Numbered from the stretch's first letter, positions 7,773 through 17,201 are shown. The stretch is DNA of 64,000 nt from Streptomyces tendae (GCF_014650435.1 NZ_BMUY01000014.1:124001-188000), one strand, 5' to 3'. The notes: generated by a model from the letters alone, not told the origin. Numbers and translations: made by a program.

Positions 7773-7950
7773 GGGAGTGGGTTCTCCTGGATTTGACGTG
7801 GTTGGGCACGGCGAGAGAGCCGCGTGGGGTTGCGGTACCCGAGTGCCCGATGGACGCGTCAGCCGGAGGAGAGAGGGGTCCTGTGCGACTGTCGAGTACA
7901 GCTAGCCATTGTGCCACACGCGGGCAGGCCCGTCGGACCGAGGGCACCGG

Positions 7951-7973
7951 GTCCGCCCACCCCGGGGGCGGAC
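7951..7973. terminator. Second hairpin downstream of the SprT-like gene
   Basis: GTCCGCCC (7951-7958) pairs with GGGCGGAC (7966-7973) around a 7-base loop. It lies between the SprT-like gene and the presumed rpsP promoter and probably backs up the hairpin at 8004-8030. Confidence 0.45.
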
Positions 7974-8003
7974 CACTCGGCTCTGGACGACGGACATCGG
8001 CCC

Positions 8004-8030
8004 GGTCCGGCTGCCACGAGCAGCCGGGCC
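8004..8030 (-). terminator. Terminator hairpin directly after the SprT-like gene
   Basis: CCGGCTGC (8007-8014) and GCAGCCGG (8020-8027) form an 8-bp stem, extended to 11 bp with one G-U pair, around the loop CACGA. It begins two bases after the stop at 8032. There is no U-tract. Confidence 0.6.
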
Positions 8031-8031
8031 G

Positions 8032-8628
8032 TCAGCTCACTCCCGCGCCGACCACCTCCGGGATCCGGAACGGCTTGCCGCAGCCGCCGCACATGATCGG
8101 GGCCTGGGCCAGCACCGACGGGACGACGCGGACGTTGCGCCCGCAGTCGCAGACCGCCTTCACGCGCACCCCTCCCCCGGAGGAGCCGTGGCGGGCGGCC
8201 GGACCGCGGAAACTGCGGGCTGTGTCGGTCGCGGTCGCGGCGGTGTGGGCCTTCAGCGCGCGCTGGAGGCGTTCGATCGTCGGGCGGTAGCGGCGCTTCG
8301 CCTCGGGGGTGAGCGTGACCAGCGAGAAGCCACTGCTGGGATGCGGCTCCTCGGGATGGTCCAGGCCCAGCTCCTCGGCGATCGCGAGGAATCGACGGTT
8401 GTGATAGCGCCCCGCGCGGGAGGTGTCGCGTACTCCGCGCGCGGCGGCGATGCCGTGGACTGCCTCGTGAAGCAGTCGCTCGAAGGAGAGCTCGTGCCCG
8501 CAGGCGGACGACGACTCTCCGATCAGGGACTCGGGCGCGGCAAGATCGGGCAGCTCGGTGTGGTGCCGCTGAATGTCGGCCCACGCCTGCGCCAGCTCTG
8601 CGGCGAGAACAGGTGGTGTCGTGCTCAC
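8032..8628 (-). CDS. SprT-like zinc metalloprotease-fold protein
   Basis: A 198-residue protein with the zinc motif HEAVH (HExxH) at about residue 54, followed by GRYHNRRFLAIAEELG, the layout of the SprT-like family. The C-terminal part carries CDCGRNVRV and CGGCGKPF, four Cys suitable for a zinc ribbon. SprT-like domains occur in DNA-protein crosslink proteases, but whether this bacterial member is a protease is not shown. The GTG start has no clear SD. It is a single-gene unit, divergent from the methyltransferase and closed by a hairpin. Confidence 0.7.
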   Translation of the reverse strand: MSTTPPVLAAELAQAWADIQRHHTELPDLAAPESLIGESSSACGHELSFERLLHEAVHGIAAARGVRDTSRAGRYHNRRFLAIAEELGLDHPEEPHPSSGFSLVTLTPEAKRRYRPTIERLQRALKAHTAATATDTARSFRGPAARHGSSGGGVRVKAVCDCGRNVRVVPSVLAQAPIMCGGCGKPFRIPEVVGAGVS

Positions 8629-9298
8629 GTAATGACAACGAGCCGGGGGGCCGCTGTGTTCCTATTCCGGGCCATCCCAAATATTTTGCACGTACCAGTC
8701 AGTTGCCGCTGATGCGTCCCGACGAGGGCGGGTGCGCTGATCTGCGGAGAAGCCTCACAGCTCGTACCAAGCTGGTGCGTAGTCCGACGTACGCGCCGGC
8801 GCGTAGCCACCGTCCACGCGCCGGAGTACGGGATCCGCGCGGGCGCAAGGGGCCGTTTCGGTCGCTGTCGTGCCGGAGGGGCGCCGTCCGAGCGGGCGCA
8901 CCGACGAATGCGACGTTACCGGGTGCGCCGTCGGCGTGCGGCACCGCCCCGCCTTCCGACGCGTCCGGGCAGCACGCGGTGGCCGCCGGTCCGGCCGACC
9001 TTGGCCGAAACCGTCCCGTCGGTGCGCCGGCCACCCACGGTCATCGCCCGACGACACGATCCGGCCATCCGGGCCGGGTCGCGGGACGGGGCCGTGCCGG
9101 GTACCGCGCGGCCAGGTCCGTGTTGCCGGGAAGTGAAATCTCGCCACGGTGCCGGGGATCGGGCAAAGCGGGCCCCGCCACCACTGGACGCCACGGCGCG
9201 CCCGGAGTTACCTGGCATACGGGGGGAGTGCGAGCGCACTGCACGGGGGCCACGAAATCGGGCACGGCGGCAACACTCGGCGATTGGGGCACTTTCCT
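8629..9298. other. 670-bp divergent intergenic region with a large inverted repeat
   Basis: No convincing gene lies here; open frames have shadow-like composition. The main structure is an imperfect cruciform at 8788-8830: CGTAC/GTACG outer arms, a three-against-one internal loop, and CGGCGCGT/ACGCGCCG inner arms around an 11-base loop. An AT-rich patch (CCCAAATATTTTGCACG, about 8678-8694) is unusual for this DNA and may be part of the promoter for the SprT-like gene. The methyltransferase promoter should lie towards 9200-9290. Confidence 0.5.
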
Positions 9299-10186
9299 AT
9301 GACACCTACGCTCGTGCGGCAGCACTCATCTCACGCGAGGGCGACGCCCCACGTGGACCTGCGGGCACGCGCGCGTGACTGGTCCGAGATACAGGAGCGG
9401 ATGCTCGTACCGCTCCACGAGGCCGTCTACGAGCGACTGGACGTGGGCGGCGGCACCCGGATGCTGGGCCTGGGCTGCGGTTCCGGTCTCGCGCTGCTGA
9501 TGGCCGCCTCGCGCGGTGCCGCGGTGACCGGGGTCGACTCGCGCTCTCCAGAGCTCCTGGACCTGGCCCGCCGACGCCTGCTGTCGGACACGGCCGAGGA
9601 CCCCGGTGCGGGCCGCGCGGGCAGCACGCGCGTGCGTGCCGACGCGCCACGGATCGTCGAGGGCTCCCCCGAGGACGCGGCGGACCCCACGGCACCGGCG
9701 TTCACCCTGGTGACCGCCTTCGAGCCCACCGGGTGCCGCGCGGGCGACTCGGAGCAGCTCGGCGAGCTGCTCGCCCGGGCGACACCGCTCGCCGCGCGCG
9801 GTGCGGCCGTCGTGCTGGCCGGCTGGGGCCCGCCCGAGCGGTGCGCCACGACATCGGTGCTGCGGGTGGCCGCCAAGCTCACCGACCCGATGCGCGGTAC
9901 GGGCGGCTGGCGCCCCGCCCTGCGCGACGACCTGGAGGAGGTCGCCCAGCGGGCCGGGCTCAGGCCGGACGGCTCGGGGCGGGTGGCGTGCCCGTTCGGC
10001 TACGCCGACACGGACAGCGCGGTGCGCGGGCTGCTGTCGACCGGACTGTTCGACGCGGCGGTCGCGGCGACCGACCGGGAGCAGGTCGACAAGGAGCTGA
10101 CGGAGGCCCTGCACCCGCACCAGCGGCCGGACGGGACCGTGTGGATGCCGAACGTGTTCCGCTACCTGATCGCCCGGGTCCCGTAA
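9299..10186 (+). CDS. SAM-dependent methyltransferase
   Basis: A 295-residue class I methyltransferase. Motif I reads MLGLGCGSGLALLMA at about residues 53-67 and is followed by GVDSRSPELL, the acidic residue that binds the ribose. The C-terminal half includes PFGYADTDSAVRGLLSTG, found in actinobacterial methyltransferases of this locus. The substrate is unknown. I took the ATG at 9299 (MTPTLVRQHS); the open frame extends to 9149 but that part has no family resemblance. No strong SD is visible. It is monocistronic and upstream of a lipoprotein gene. Confidence 0.75.
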   Translation: MTPTLVRQHSSHARATPHVDLRARARDWSEIQERMLVPLHEAVYERLDVGGGTRMLGLGCGSGLALLMAASRGAAVTGVDSRSPELLDLARRRLLSDTAEDPGAGRAGSTRVRADAPRIVEGSPEDAADPTAPAFTLVTAFEPTGCRAGDSEQLGELLARATPLAARGAAVVLAGWGPPERCATTSVLRVAAKLTDPMRGTGGWRPALRDDLEEVAQRAGLRPDGSGRVACPFGYADTDSAVRGLLSTGLFDAAVAATDREQVDKELTEALHPHQRPDGTVWMPNVFRYLIARVP

Positions 10187-10287
10187 GGATCGATTTCGAT
10201 CGATGATGCGCGGCTCCTGATCGGCTCCTTTCGGTGCAGGTGTGAATGGTGTGAAGAAGCCGGGCCGGGGCTCCTGCGGTTTCCCCA

Positions 10288-10317
10288 GGTGGATCATGAC
10301 CTCTACTCTGATCCACC
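10288..10317. repeat. 9-bp perfect inverted repeat upstream of the lipoprotein gene
   Basis: GGTGGATCA (10288-10296) and TGATCCACC (10309-10317) are exact inverted copies separated by 12 bases, 40 bp before the GTG of the lipoprotein gene. The spacer contains TACTCT (10304-10309), which could be a -10 element. This is a plausible operator; no regulator can be named. Confidence 0.5.
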
Positions 10318-10356
10318 GTTCGGGGGAACAGACACATCTGCATACAGGAGCCTGTA

Positions 10357-10977
10357 GTGCCGCACCGCAAGACCGCACTGTGCCTCGTCGCGCCCGTCGC
10401 CGTCCTCGCCCTGGCCCTCACCGCGTGCGGAGGCGAGGACGACGACACCGGCGCCGACGCGAAGGGCGAAGGGACCACCGAGTCCGCCGCGGCCTCGGTG
10501 GTCCCGTCGCCCTCACAGCCCGTCTCGGGCGGCGACATGGCGCAGGGCGAGAGCGCGACGGGCAAGGTGGCGGAGGACCCCGGCGAGGTCACCTACGACG
10601 TCGTGGCACAGAAGGTCGAGGTCGGCACCGAGGCGGAGGCCGCGAAGGCGGTGGCCGACGCCGCGGACGCCAAGGGCAAGGTGCTGGCCACCGCCCACAT
10701 CAAATACACCCACAAGAGCGGGCCCGCCCTGACCGAGGGCTCCGACGTCCACGACGGCACCACGGTCTTCGCGGACGGGCAGCGCGGCGGCGTTCTCATC
10801 GGCGCCTCCGAGGACGCACCGGGCTGCGAGGACCCGTACGACGTCGAGAGCTGGAAGCAGGGCGAGAGCCACGTCTTCTGTGAGACCTACGTGATCCCCG
10901 CGGGCGCCACGAGCGTCGAGGTCCACTGGTCGGAGGAGGACGGCGAGCCCTACGTCTGGAAGTTCCCGCAGAAGTAG
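10357..10977 (+). CDS. Secreted lipoprotein of unknown function
   Basis: A 206-residue protein with a lipoprotein signal peptide: MPHRKTALCL, a hydrophobic core, and the lipobox LTAC with the modified Cys at about residue 23. An Asp/Glu/Gly-rich linker follows. The mature domain (VTYDVVAQKVEVGTEAEAAK to EPYVWKFPQK) has two further Cys (GCEDPYD and VFCETY) that could form a disulfide. I do not recognise a family. The GTG start has AGGAG six bases upstream. It ends 13 bp from the convergent ftsH stop. Confidence 0.75.
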   Translation: MPHRKTALCLVAPVAVLALALTACGGEDDDTGADAKGEGTTESAAASVVPSPSQPVSGGDMAQGESATGKVAEDPGEVTYDVVAQKVEVGTEAEAAKAVADAADAKGKVLATAHIKYTHKSGPALTEGSDVHDGTTVFADGQRGGVLIGASEDAPGCEDPYDVESWKQGESHVFCETYVIPAGATSVEVHWSEEDGEPYVWKFPQK

Positions 10978-10990
10978 GGGCGCACGGCGC

Positions 10991-12937
10991 TCACGCCTCC
11001 GGGTCGTCCTTCGTCAGCCGGGTGATCCCGGCGATGCGGTACGCCTCCGCCTCGTCCAGCGTCTCGCTCGCCAGCAGCGACTCCGCCAGCGCGTCCAGTT
11101 GCCCCCGGTGGTCGCGCAGCTTGCGCACGGCCTCCTCGTAGCAGGAGTCCACGACCCGCCGCATCTCGCCGTCGATCGCGTCCAGCGTCTGCGGTGCCGC
11201 GGCGAGGCCGTACGCCTGCTGGGCGTCGCCGGGCAGGGCGGAGAGCCGGCCGACCCGCTCGCTCATGCCCCAGCGCGCGACCATGCCGCGGGCGATGTTG
11301 GTGACCTGTTCGAGGTCGCTCTCCGAACCGGTCGTGATCACGCCGTACACGACGTGCTCGGCCGCCATACCGCCGAGCGCGCCGATGATCCGCCCCCGCA
11401 GATACTCCTCCGTGTACGCGTACTTGTCCGCGTCCGGCGTCGACAGCGTCACCCCGAGCGCCCGGCCGCGCGGCACGATGGTGATCTTGCGGACCGGGTC
11501 GGCACCCGGCTGCAACATGCCCAGCAGGGCGTGACCGCTCTCGTGATAGGCGGTGCGCCGGCGCTCCTCCTCGGGCATCACCAGCGGGCGCTCGGCTCCC
11601 AGCTGGACCTTCTCCAGCGCCTCGGAGAGGTTCGCCTGCGTCACCCGCTCCTGCTTCCGCTTCACCGCGAGCAGCGCCGCCTCGTTGGCGAGGTTGGCCA
11701 GTTCGGCGCCGGTCATGCCGGGCGTCGTACGGGCGACCTGGGCGAGGTCGACGTCCGGGGCGAGCGGAATCTCACGGGTGTGAATCTCCAGGATCGCCTC
11801 CCGGCCACCGCGGTCCGGCGGCGAGACGCTGACCACCCGGTCGAAGCGCCCGGGGCGGGTCAGGGCGGCGTCCAGGATGTCGGCGCGGTTGGTGGCGGCG
11901 ATGACGATCACGCCCTCCGAGCCGGAGAAGCCGTCCATCTCGGTGAGGATCTGGTTCAGGGTCTGCTCACGCTCGTCGTGCCCGCCCATGCCGGAGCCGC
12001 CGCCCCGGGCCCGGCCGATGGTGTCGATCTCGTCGATGAAGATGATCGACGGCGCCACCTTGCGGGCCTCCGCGAACAGCTCCCGCACCCGCGAGGCGCC
12101 CACGCCCACGATCATCTCGATGAACTCGGACGCCGACGCGGAGAAGAAGGGCACCCCCGCCTCGCCCGCCACCGCGCGCGCGAGCAGCGTCTTCCCGGTG
12201 CCGGGCGGGCCGGTCAGCAGCACGCCGCGAGGCATCTTGGCGCCCATGCGGCGATAGGCTTCCGGGTTCTTCAGGAAGTCGACGACGTCACTCAGCTCGC
12301 CCTCCACCTCGTCGATCCCGGCGACGTCGGCGAAGGTGGTGCGCGGCTTGCCGGCCTCCAGCTCGACCGGCTTGGGCGGCGCCTTGCGGCCCAGCATCCC
12401 GCCCGCCCCACCACCCAGCGCGCCCCGCATGCGCCGCGCGATGAGGATCCACAACACCACCAGGATCAGCATCGGGGCCAGCGCGATCAGCAGGTTGGCC
12501 AGGAAGCTGCGGTGCTGCACGACGGGCTCGGCGGTGACCGTGACCTTGTTCTTCGTCAGGTCGGCCCAGAGCTGGTCGTCCGCGAAGGTCGGCCGCTCGG
12601 TGGTGAACTTGGTGTACGTCCCGTCGCCCTCGGGATTGTCCCGGGCCTTCTTCAGCTGCCCCTGGATCGCGTCGCCCTTGGCGTAGATCTTGCTGACGTT
12701 GCCCTCGTCGACCTGTTTGCTGAACTCCGTGTAGGAGATGGTCGGCTCGTCGCCCTCGTTGAAGAAGGAGAGCACGAGGTTGGCGATGAGGTAGACGATC
12801 AGCGCGGCCAGGATCAGGTTCCACCAGCCGCCGCGCATCCTCCTGCCGCCGGACGGAGGCTTGGGCGGCTCGTCCGGCGTGCCCTCGGTCCGCCAAGGCG
12901 GCTCCGGTGCCTTGCGTGGCGGGGACGGATTGGTCAT
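10991..12937 (-). CDS. ftsH: FtsH-family membrane AAA metalloprotease (paralogue)
   Basis: A 648-residue ATP-dependent membrane protease. A Pro-rich cytoplasmic N-terminus is followed by membrane segments at about 39-59 and 147-167 flanking an extracytoplasmic domain. The AAA module has Walker A GPPGTGKT (243-250), Walker B IIFIDEID (298-305) and the arginine-finger region TRPGRFDR. The zinc site is HESGH (465-469), with Ser where most FtsH have Ala. Streptomycetes have another ftsH next to hpt/folE elsewhere, so this is probably the second copy. It is a single-gene unit convergent with the lipoprotein gene. Confidence 0.88.
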   Translation of the reverse strand: MTNPSPPRKAPEPPWRTEGTPDEPPKPPSGGRRMRGGWWNLILAALIVYLIANLVLSFFNEGDEPTISYTEFSKQVDEGNVSKIYAKGDAIQGQLKKARDNPEGDGTYTKFTTERPTFADDQLWADLTKNKVTVTAEPVVQHRSFLANLLIALAPMLILVVLWILIARRMRGALGGGAGGMLGRKAPPKPVELEAGKPRTTFADVAGIDEVEGELSDVVDFLKNPEAYRRMGAKMPRGVLLTGPPGTGKTLLARAVAGEAGVPFFSASASEFIEMIVGVGASRVRELFAEARKVAPSIIFIDEIDTIGRARGGGSGMGGHDEREQTLNQILTEMDGFSGSEGVIVIAATNRADILDAALTRPGRFDRVVSVSPPDRGGREAILEIHTREIPLAPDVDLAQVARTTPGMTGAELANLANEAALLAVKRKQERVTQANLSEALEKVQLGAERPLVMPEEERRRTAYHESGHALLGMLQPGADPVRKITIVPRGRALGVTLSTPDADKYAYTEEYLRGRIIGALGGMAAEHVVYGVITTGSESDLEQVTNIARGMVARWGMSERVGRLSALPGDAQQAYGLAAAPQTLDAIDGEMRRVVDSCYEEAVRKLRDHRGQLDALAESLLASETLDEAEAYRIAGITRLTKDDPEA

Positions 12938-12993
12938 ATCCGGACGCTACGACAGGAAAGCCGCGCGGGCATGTGGGTGTACCGGATGCACGA

Positions 12994-13030
12994 CGCCGGG
13001 GCGCCCCCTGCGACAGGAGGCGCCCCGGCG
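12994..13030 (-). terminator. Strong terminator hairpin after ffh
   Basis: A perfect 12-bp stem, CGCCGGGGCGCC (12994-13005) with GGCGCCCCGGCG (13019-13030), is extended by an inner CCTG/CAGG pair in the loop. It lies 25 bp after the ffh stop and before the ftsH start. Confidence 0.75.
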
Positions 13031-13055
13031 ACGCATATGCCCGGACGGGCGGCGG

Positions 13056-14606
13056 TCAGCCCATGAACTTCTTGAACTCGTCCGGCAGCTCGAAGTCCTG
13101 CCCGCCCTGCTGCGGCAGCCCGAGGGCACCCCCGCCCTGCGCGGCGGCGGCCCGGCGGGCGGCCTCCTCCTGCTCCTGCTGCTTGCGCTTCATCGGGTTG
13201 CCCGAGCGCTGCTTGCCCTTGGCCTTCTTCTGCTGCTTCTTCTGCCGCCCGGGGCCACCACCCATGCCGGGCATCCCCGGCATACCGGGCATGCCGCCGC
13301 CCTGAGCCATGCGGGACATCATCTTGCGGGCCTCGAAGAACCGCTCCACCAGCGACTTGACCGCGCTCACGTCGACACCGGAACCCTTGGCGATACGGGC
13401 CCGGCGCGAGCCGTTGATGATCGTCGGCTCCTGGCGCTCGGCCGGGGTCATCGACTTGATGATGGCGGCCGTACGGTCGACGTCGCGCTCGTCGAGGTTG
13501 TTGATCTGGTCCTTCATCTGGCCCATGCCGGGCAGCATGCCGAGCAGCTTGGAGATGGAGCCCATCTTGCGGACCTGCTCCATCTGGGCCAGGAAGTCGT
13601 CCAGGGTGAAGTCCTGGCCCTTCTTGGACGCCAGCTTGGAGGCCATCTTCTCGGCCTCTTCCTGGCTGAACGTCTTCTCCGCCTGCTCGATCAGGGTGAG
13701 CAGGTCACCCATGTCGAGGATGCGGGAGGCCATCCGGTCAGGGTGGAAGGCGTCGAAGTCCTCCAGCTTCTCGCCGTTCGACGCGAACATGATCGGCTTG
13801 CCGGTCACCGAGGCGATCGACAGGGCCGCACCACCGCGGGCGTCGCCGTCGAGCTTGGAGAGCACCACGCCGTCGAAGCCGACGCCGTCACGGAAGGCCT
13901 CGGCTGTGTTGACCGCGTCCTGACCGATCATCGCGTCGACGACGAAGAGGATCTCGTCGGGGCTGACCGCGTCGCGGATGTCCGCGGCCTGCTGCATCAG
14001 CTCCTGGTCGATGCCCAGGCGGCCGGCGGTGTCGACGATGACCAGGTCGTGGACCTTGACCTTGGCGAACTCGATGGAGTCCTTGGCGACCTTGACCGGG
14101 TCGCCCACGCCGTTGCCCGGCTCGGGGGCGTAGACCGCGACACCGGCGCGCTCGGCGACGACGCTCAGCTGGTTGACGGCGTTGGGGCGCTGGAGGTCGC
14201 AGGCCACGAGCAGCGGGGAGTGGCCCTGCTCCTTGAGCCAGCGGCCCAGCTTGCCCGCGAGGGTGGTCTTACCGGCACCCTGCAGACCGGCCAGCATGAT
14301 CACGGTCGGCGGCTGCTTGGCGAAGCGCAGGCGGCGGGTCTCGCCGCCGAGGATGCCGACCAGCTCCTCGTTGACGATCTTGAGGACCTGCTGGGCCGGG
14401 TTCAGCGCCTTGGAGACCTCGGCGCCCAGGGAGCGCTCCTTGACCTTCTTGATGAAGGCACGCACGACGGGCAGCGCCACGTCGGCCTCGAGGAGCGCGA
14501 TGCGGATCTCGCGGGCCGTGGCGTCGATGTCCGCCTCGGACAGCCGTCCCTTGCCCCGGAGGGATTTGAAGGTGGCTGACAGGCGGTCGGAGAGAGTATC
14601 GAACAC
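13056..14606 (-). CDS. ffh: Signal recognition particle protein Ffh
   Basis: The 516-residue SRP54 GTPase, which binds signal peptides with 4.5S RNA and docks with FtsY. The N-domain begins VFDTLSDRLSATFKSLRGKG. The G-domain has GLQGAGKT (107-114), DTAGR and TKLDGDARGG-type motifs. The Met-rich M-domain ends in a run of GMPGMPGMPGMGGG and a Lys/Gln-rich tail. I chose the GTG at 14606, which gives the family start; the frame is open further upstream. It precedes a strong terminator, with glnD upstream. Confidence 0.95.
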   Translation of the reverse strand: MFDTLSDRLSATFKSLRGKGRLSEADIDATAREIRIALLEADVALPVVRAFIKKVKERSLGAEVSKALNPAQQVLKIVNEELVGILGGETRRLRFAKQPPTVIMLAGLQGAGKTTLAGKLGRWLKEQGHSPLLVACDLQRPNAVNQLSVVAERAGVAVYAPEPGNGVGDPVKVAKDSIEFAKVKVHDLVIVDTAGRLGIDQELMQQAADIRDAVSPDEILFVVDAMIGQDAVNTAEAFRDGVGFDGVVLSKLDGDARGGAALSIASVTGKPIMFASNGEKLEDFDAFHPDRMASRILDMGDLLTLIEQAEKTFSQEEAEKMASKLASKKGQDFTLDDFLAQMEQVRKMGSISKLLGMLPGMGQMKDQINNLDERDVDRTAAIIKSMTPAERQEPTIINGSRRARIAKGSGVDVSAVKSLVERFFEARKMMSRMAQGGGMPGMPGMPGMGGGPGRQKKQQKKAKGKQRSGNPMKRKQQEQEEAARRAAAAQGGGALGLPQQGGQDFELPDEFKKFMG

Positions 14607-14732
14607 GGCGGCGTAGGTCCTCGCGTCGGCGTTGGTGTGGGTCGCCCTCCAGGGTATCCGGCCCGGCAAGCAAATCGTCCCTGCCCGCCGCAGAGAGCGG
14701 ACAGCCCGCTGCACGCGTCACGCGTCACGGGG

Positions 14733-17201
14733 TCACCCCCGCAGCGACTCCTCCAGCTCGCGCGCCACGGACGCCGCGTCCTCCCTCGGCAGCGGCACCC
14801 CCTCGCTCCGCGTCACATAGAACGCGTCCACCGCGTTCGCCCCCAGCGTCGACACGTGCGCGCTCCGCACCCGCACGCCCGCCGCCTCCAGCGCTCGCCC
14901 GAGCCGGAACAGCAGCCCCGGCGCGTCCTGGGCGCGGACCTCGATCACCGTGGCCAGCCGGGACGCGGCCGGGGCCACGGTGACGCGGGGCGGGGGTGGC
15001 TCCACGCCCCGGCGCCGGGGGTGGGCGGCGTCCCGTTCGGCGAGCCGCCCGGCGATGTCCAGGGTGCCGTCCAGAGCCCTGACCAGGTCGGCACGGAGCC
15101 GGGCGGCCTGGGGCAGGGAGCCGTACTGGGCGGCGACCCGCCAGTCGAGGAGCAGGACGGAGCCGTCGACGCCGTCCGGCAGCGGGAGGGAGCGCAGCTC
15201 GGCGGTGCGGACGGTCAGCCGGTGCATGGCCAGCACCCCGGCGACCGCGGGGAGCACACCCGCCTGGTCGGGTACGGCGATCAGCAGCTCCACGCCGAGG
15301 GGCTCGGAACCGTCGGCCGGGGAGGGAGACGGTGCGGAATCGGCGGGCGGCTCCGTCTGGGCCCGCAGCGCCAGGACCGGACCGCCGGTGCGGAATGCCT
15401 CGACCGCGAGCCGTTCCTGCTCGGCGGTGGGCGCGGCGGCCGCGGGTTCGGCGGGCGGGTCCCCGGCGAGCACCCCGGCGACCCGTTTCACCAGGTCGGC
15501 GACGAGGGAGCCGCGCCAGGACGACCAGGCGGCCGGGCCGGTGGCCAGCGCGTCCGCCTCGGTCAGCGCGTGCAGCAGCTCCAGCGTGTGCTCGGTGCCG
15601 ACCGCCGCCGCGACCGCGCGCACGGTGGCCGGGTCGTCCAGGTCGCGCCGGGTGGCGGTCTCCACCAGCAGGAGGTGGTGGCGTACGAGGGTGGCGAGGA
15701 CGGCCGCGTCCGCGCGGTCGAAGCCGATGCGCGTGGCGACGTCCCGGGCGATGGTCTCGCCGGCCACGGAGTGGTCGCCGGGCCAGCCCTTGCCGATGTC
15801 GTGCAGCAGCGCGGCGATCAGCAGCAGGTCGGGTCGGTGCACCCGGCGGGTGAATTCGGCGGCGCGGACGGCGGTCTCGATCAGGTGCCGGTCGACGGTC
15901 CACAGGTGCACGGCGTTGCGCTGCGGGCGGCAGCGGACCCGCTCCCAGTCGGGCAGCAGCCGGGTGACCAGGCCCTCGGCCTCCAGTGCCTCCCAGACCT
16001 GCACCGTGGGGCGGCCGGAGCCCAGCAGGGTCACCAGTTGCTCCCGTGCCTCGGCGGGCCAGGGCGTGGGCAGGGGGCGCGCGGTGGCGGCCATGCGCCG
16101 TACGGCGTGCAGGGAGAGCGGGAGTCCGGCCTGCGCGGCGGCGGCCGCGGCACGCAGCGGGAGCACGGGATCGCGTTCGGGGCGTGCGGTGCGGGCGAGT
16201 ACCACCTCGCCGTCCTGTTCCACGACGCCCTCGGCGAGCGGGGAGCGCTCGGCGACCGGTTTACCGCCGTTCCTTCCGCTCATCATGGCGCGCAGCCGCG
16301 GCCGCACGGACCGCGAGCGCAGTACGCGCCCCACTTCGCGCCAGGTGACGTCGCCCGCGTAGGAGATGACGCGGGCCGCCTCGTACACCTGCCGCAGCAG
16401 GGCGTCGGCGTCCAGCAGGCCCAGCTCGGCGGCCACCTGGTCCTGTTCCTGCAGGGCCAGCCGGTCGGTCGCGCGGCCCGTCGCCAGGTGGAGCGCGTCG
16501 CGTACGTCGAGCAGCCGGCGCCGGGCCTCGGCGAGTCCCTCGCGCGGGGCGTCGGCGAGCCAGGAGGCGGCGACGGCACGCAGGGCGGTGGCGTCGCGCA
16601 GGCCGCCCCGGGCCTCCTTGAGGTCGGGTTCCAGCAGGAACTGCAGCTCGCCCTGGCGTTCGGCGCGCTCGGCGCACAGGTCGCGGAGTTCGGGGAGGCG
16701 CTTGGGCGCCTGGTTGCGCCAGTCGGCGAGCACGGCGGTGCGCAGGGAGGCGGTCAGGCCGAGGTCTCCGGCCAGGTGGCGGGCGTCCAGGAGACCGAGG
16801 TGGACCTTCAGGTCCTCGCCCGCGGTCTTGCGGGCCTGCTGCGGGGTGCGTACGGAGTGGTCGAGGTCGAGGCCGAGGTCCCAGACCGGGTACCAGAGGC
16901 GGTCGGCGAGGGCGGCGACGGCCTTGTCGTCCCGGCCGTCGTGCAGCAGGAGCAGGTCCAGGTCGCTGCGCGGGGACAGCTCGCCGCGCCCGTAGCCGCC
17001 GACCGCGACGAGCGAGACCCCCGCCTGTCCCCCGGCGCCCGCGCCGAAGAGGCCCGCCAGCCAGTCGTCCGTCAGTTCGGCCAGCGCCCTGCGGCGCGGC
17101 GGCCCGGACCGCGCCCCCTCGGTGAGGAGGCGCAGCCGGGCCGCCGCGTAGCCGCCGGGTCCCGAGCCTTCTGCTTCTTCCGTCACGTCCGTACTGGTCA
17201 C
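14733..17201 (-). CDS. glnD: [Protein-PII] nucleotidyltransferase GlnD
   Basis: An 822-residue bifunctional nitrogen sensor. The nucleotidyltransferase site is VAVGGYGRGELSPRSDLDL at about 66-84, the HD hydrolase site is LLHDIGKG near 465, and two ACT domains (GVELLIAVPDQAGVL and TVIEVRAQDAPGLL) bind glutamine. In S. coelicolor this enzyme adenylylates, rather than uridylylates, GlnK at Tyr51. It is the third gene of amtB-glnK-glnD, 30 bp after glnK, and shares the GlnR-controlled promoter of amtB. Confidence 0.93.
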   Translation of the reverse strand: MTSTDVTEEAEGSGPGGYAAARLRLLTEGARSGPPRRRALAELTDDWLAGLFGAGAGGQAGVSLVAVGGYGRGELSPRSDLDLLLLHDGRDDKAVAALADRLWYPVWDLGLDLDHSVRTPQQARKTAGEDLKVHLGLLDARHLAGDLGLTASLRTAVLADWRNQAPKRLPELRDLCAERAERQGELQFLLEPDLKEARGGLRDATALRAVAASWLADAPREGLAEARRRLLDVRDALHLATGRATDRLALQEQDQVAAELGLLDADALLRQVYEAARVISYAGDVTWREVGRVLRSRSVRPRLRAMMSGRNGGKPVAERSPLAEGVVEQDGEVVLARTARPERDPVLPLRAAAAAAQAGLPLSLHAVRRMAATARPLPTPWPAEAREQLVTLLGSGRPTVQVWEALEAEGLVTRLLPDWERVRCRPQRNAVHLWTVDRHLIETAVRAAEFTRRVHRPDLLLIAALLHDIGKGWPGDHSVAGETIARDVATRIGFDRADAAVLATLVRHHLLLVETATRRDLDDPATVRAVAAAVGTEHTLELLHALTEADALATGPAAWSSWRGSLVADLVKRVAGVLAGDPPAEPAAAAPTAEQERLAVEAFRTGGPVLALRAQTEPPADSAPSPSPADGSEPLGVELLIAVPDQAGVLPAVAGVLAMHRLTVRTAELRSLPLPDGVDGSVLLLDWRVAAQYGSLPQAARLRADLVRALDGTLDIAGRLAERDAAHPRRRGVEPPPPRVTVAPAASRLATVIEVRAQDAPGLLFRLGRALEAAGVRVRSAHVSTLGANAVDAFYVTRSEGVPLPREDAASVARELEESLRG

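Noticed and set aside
8613..9302. A 229-codon open frame and others in the 8.6-9.3 kb gap
   Set aside because: No SD, Arg/Pro/Gly-rich composition, no recognisable domain; likely random open frame in high-GC DNA.
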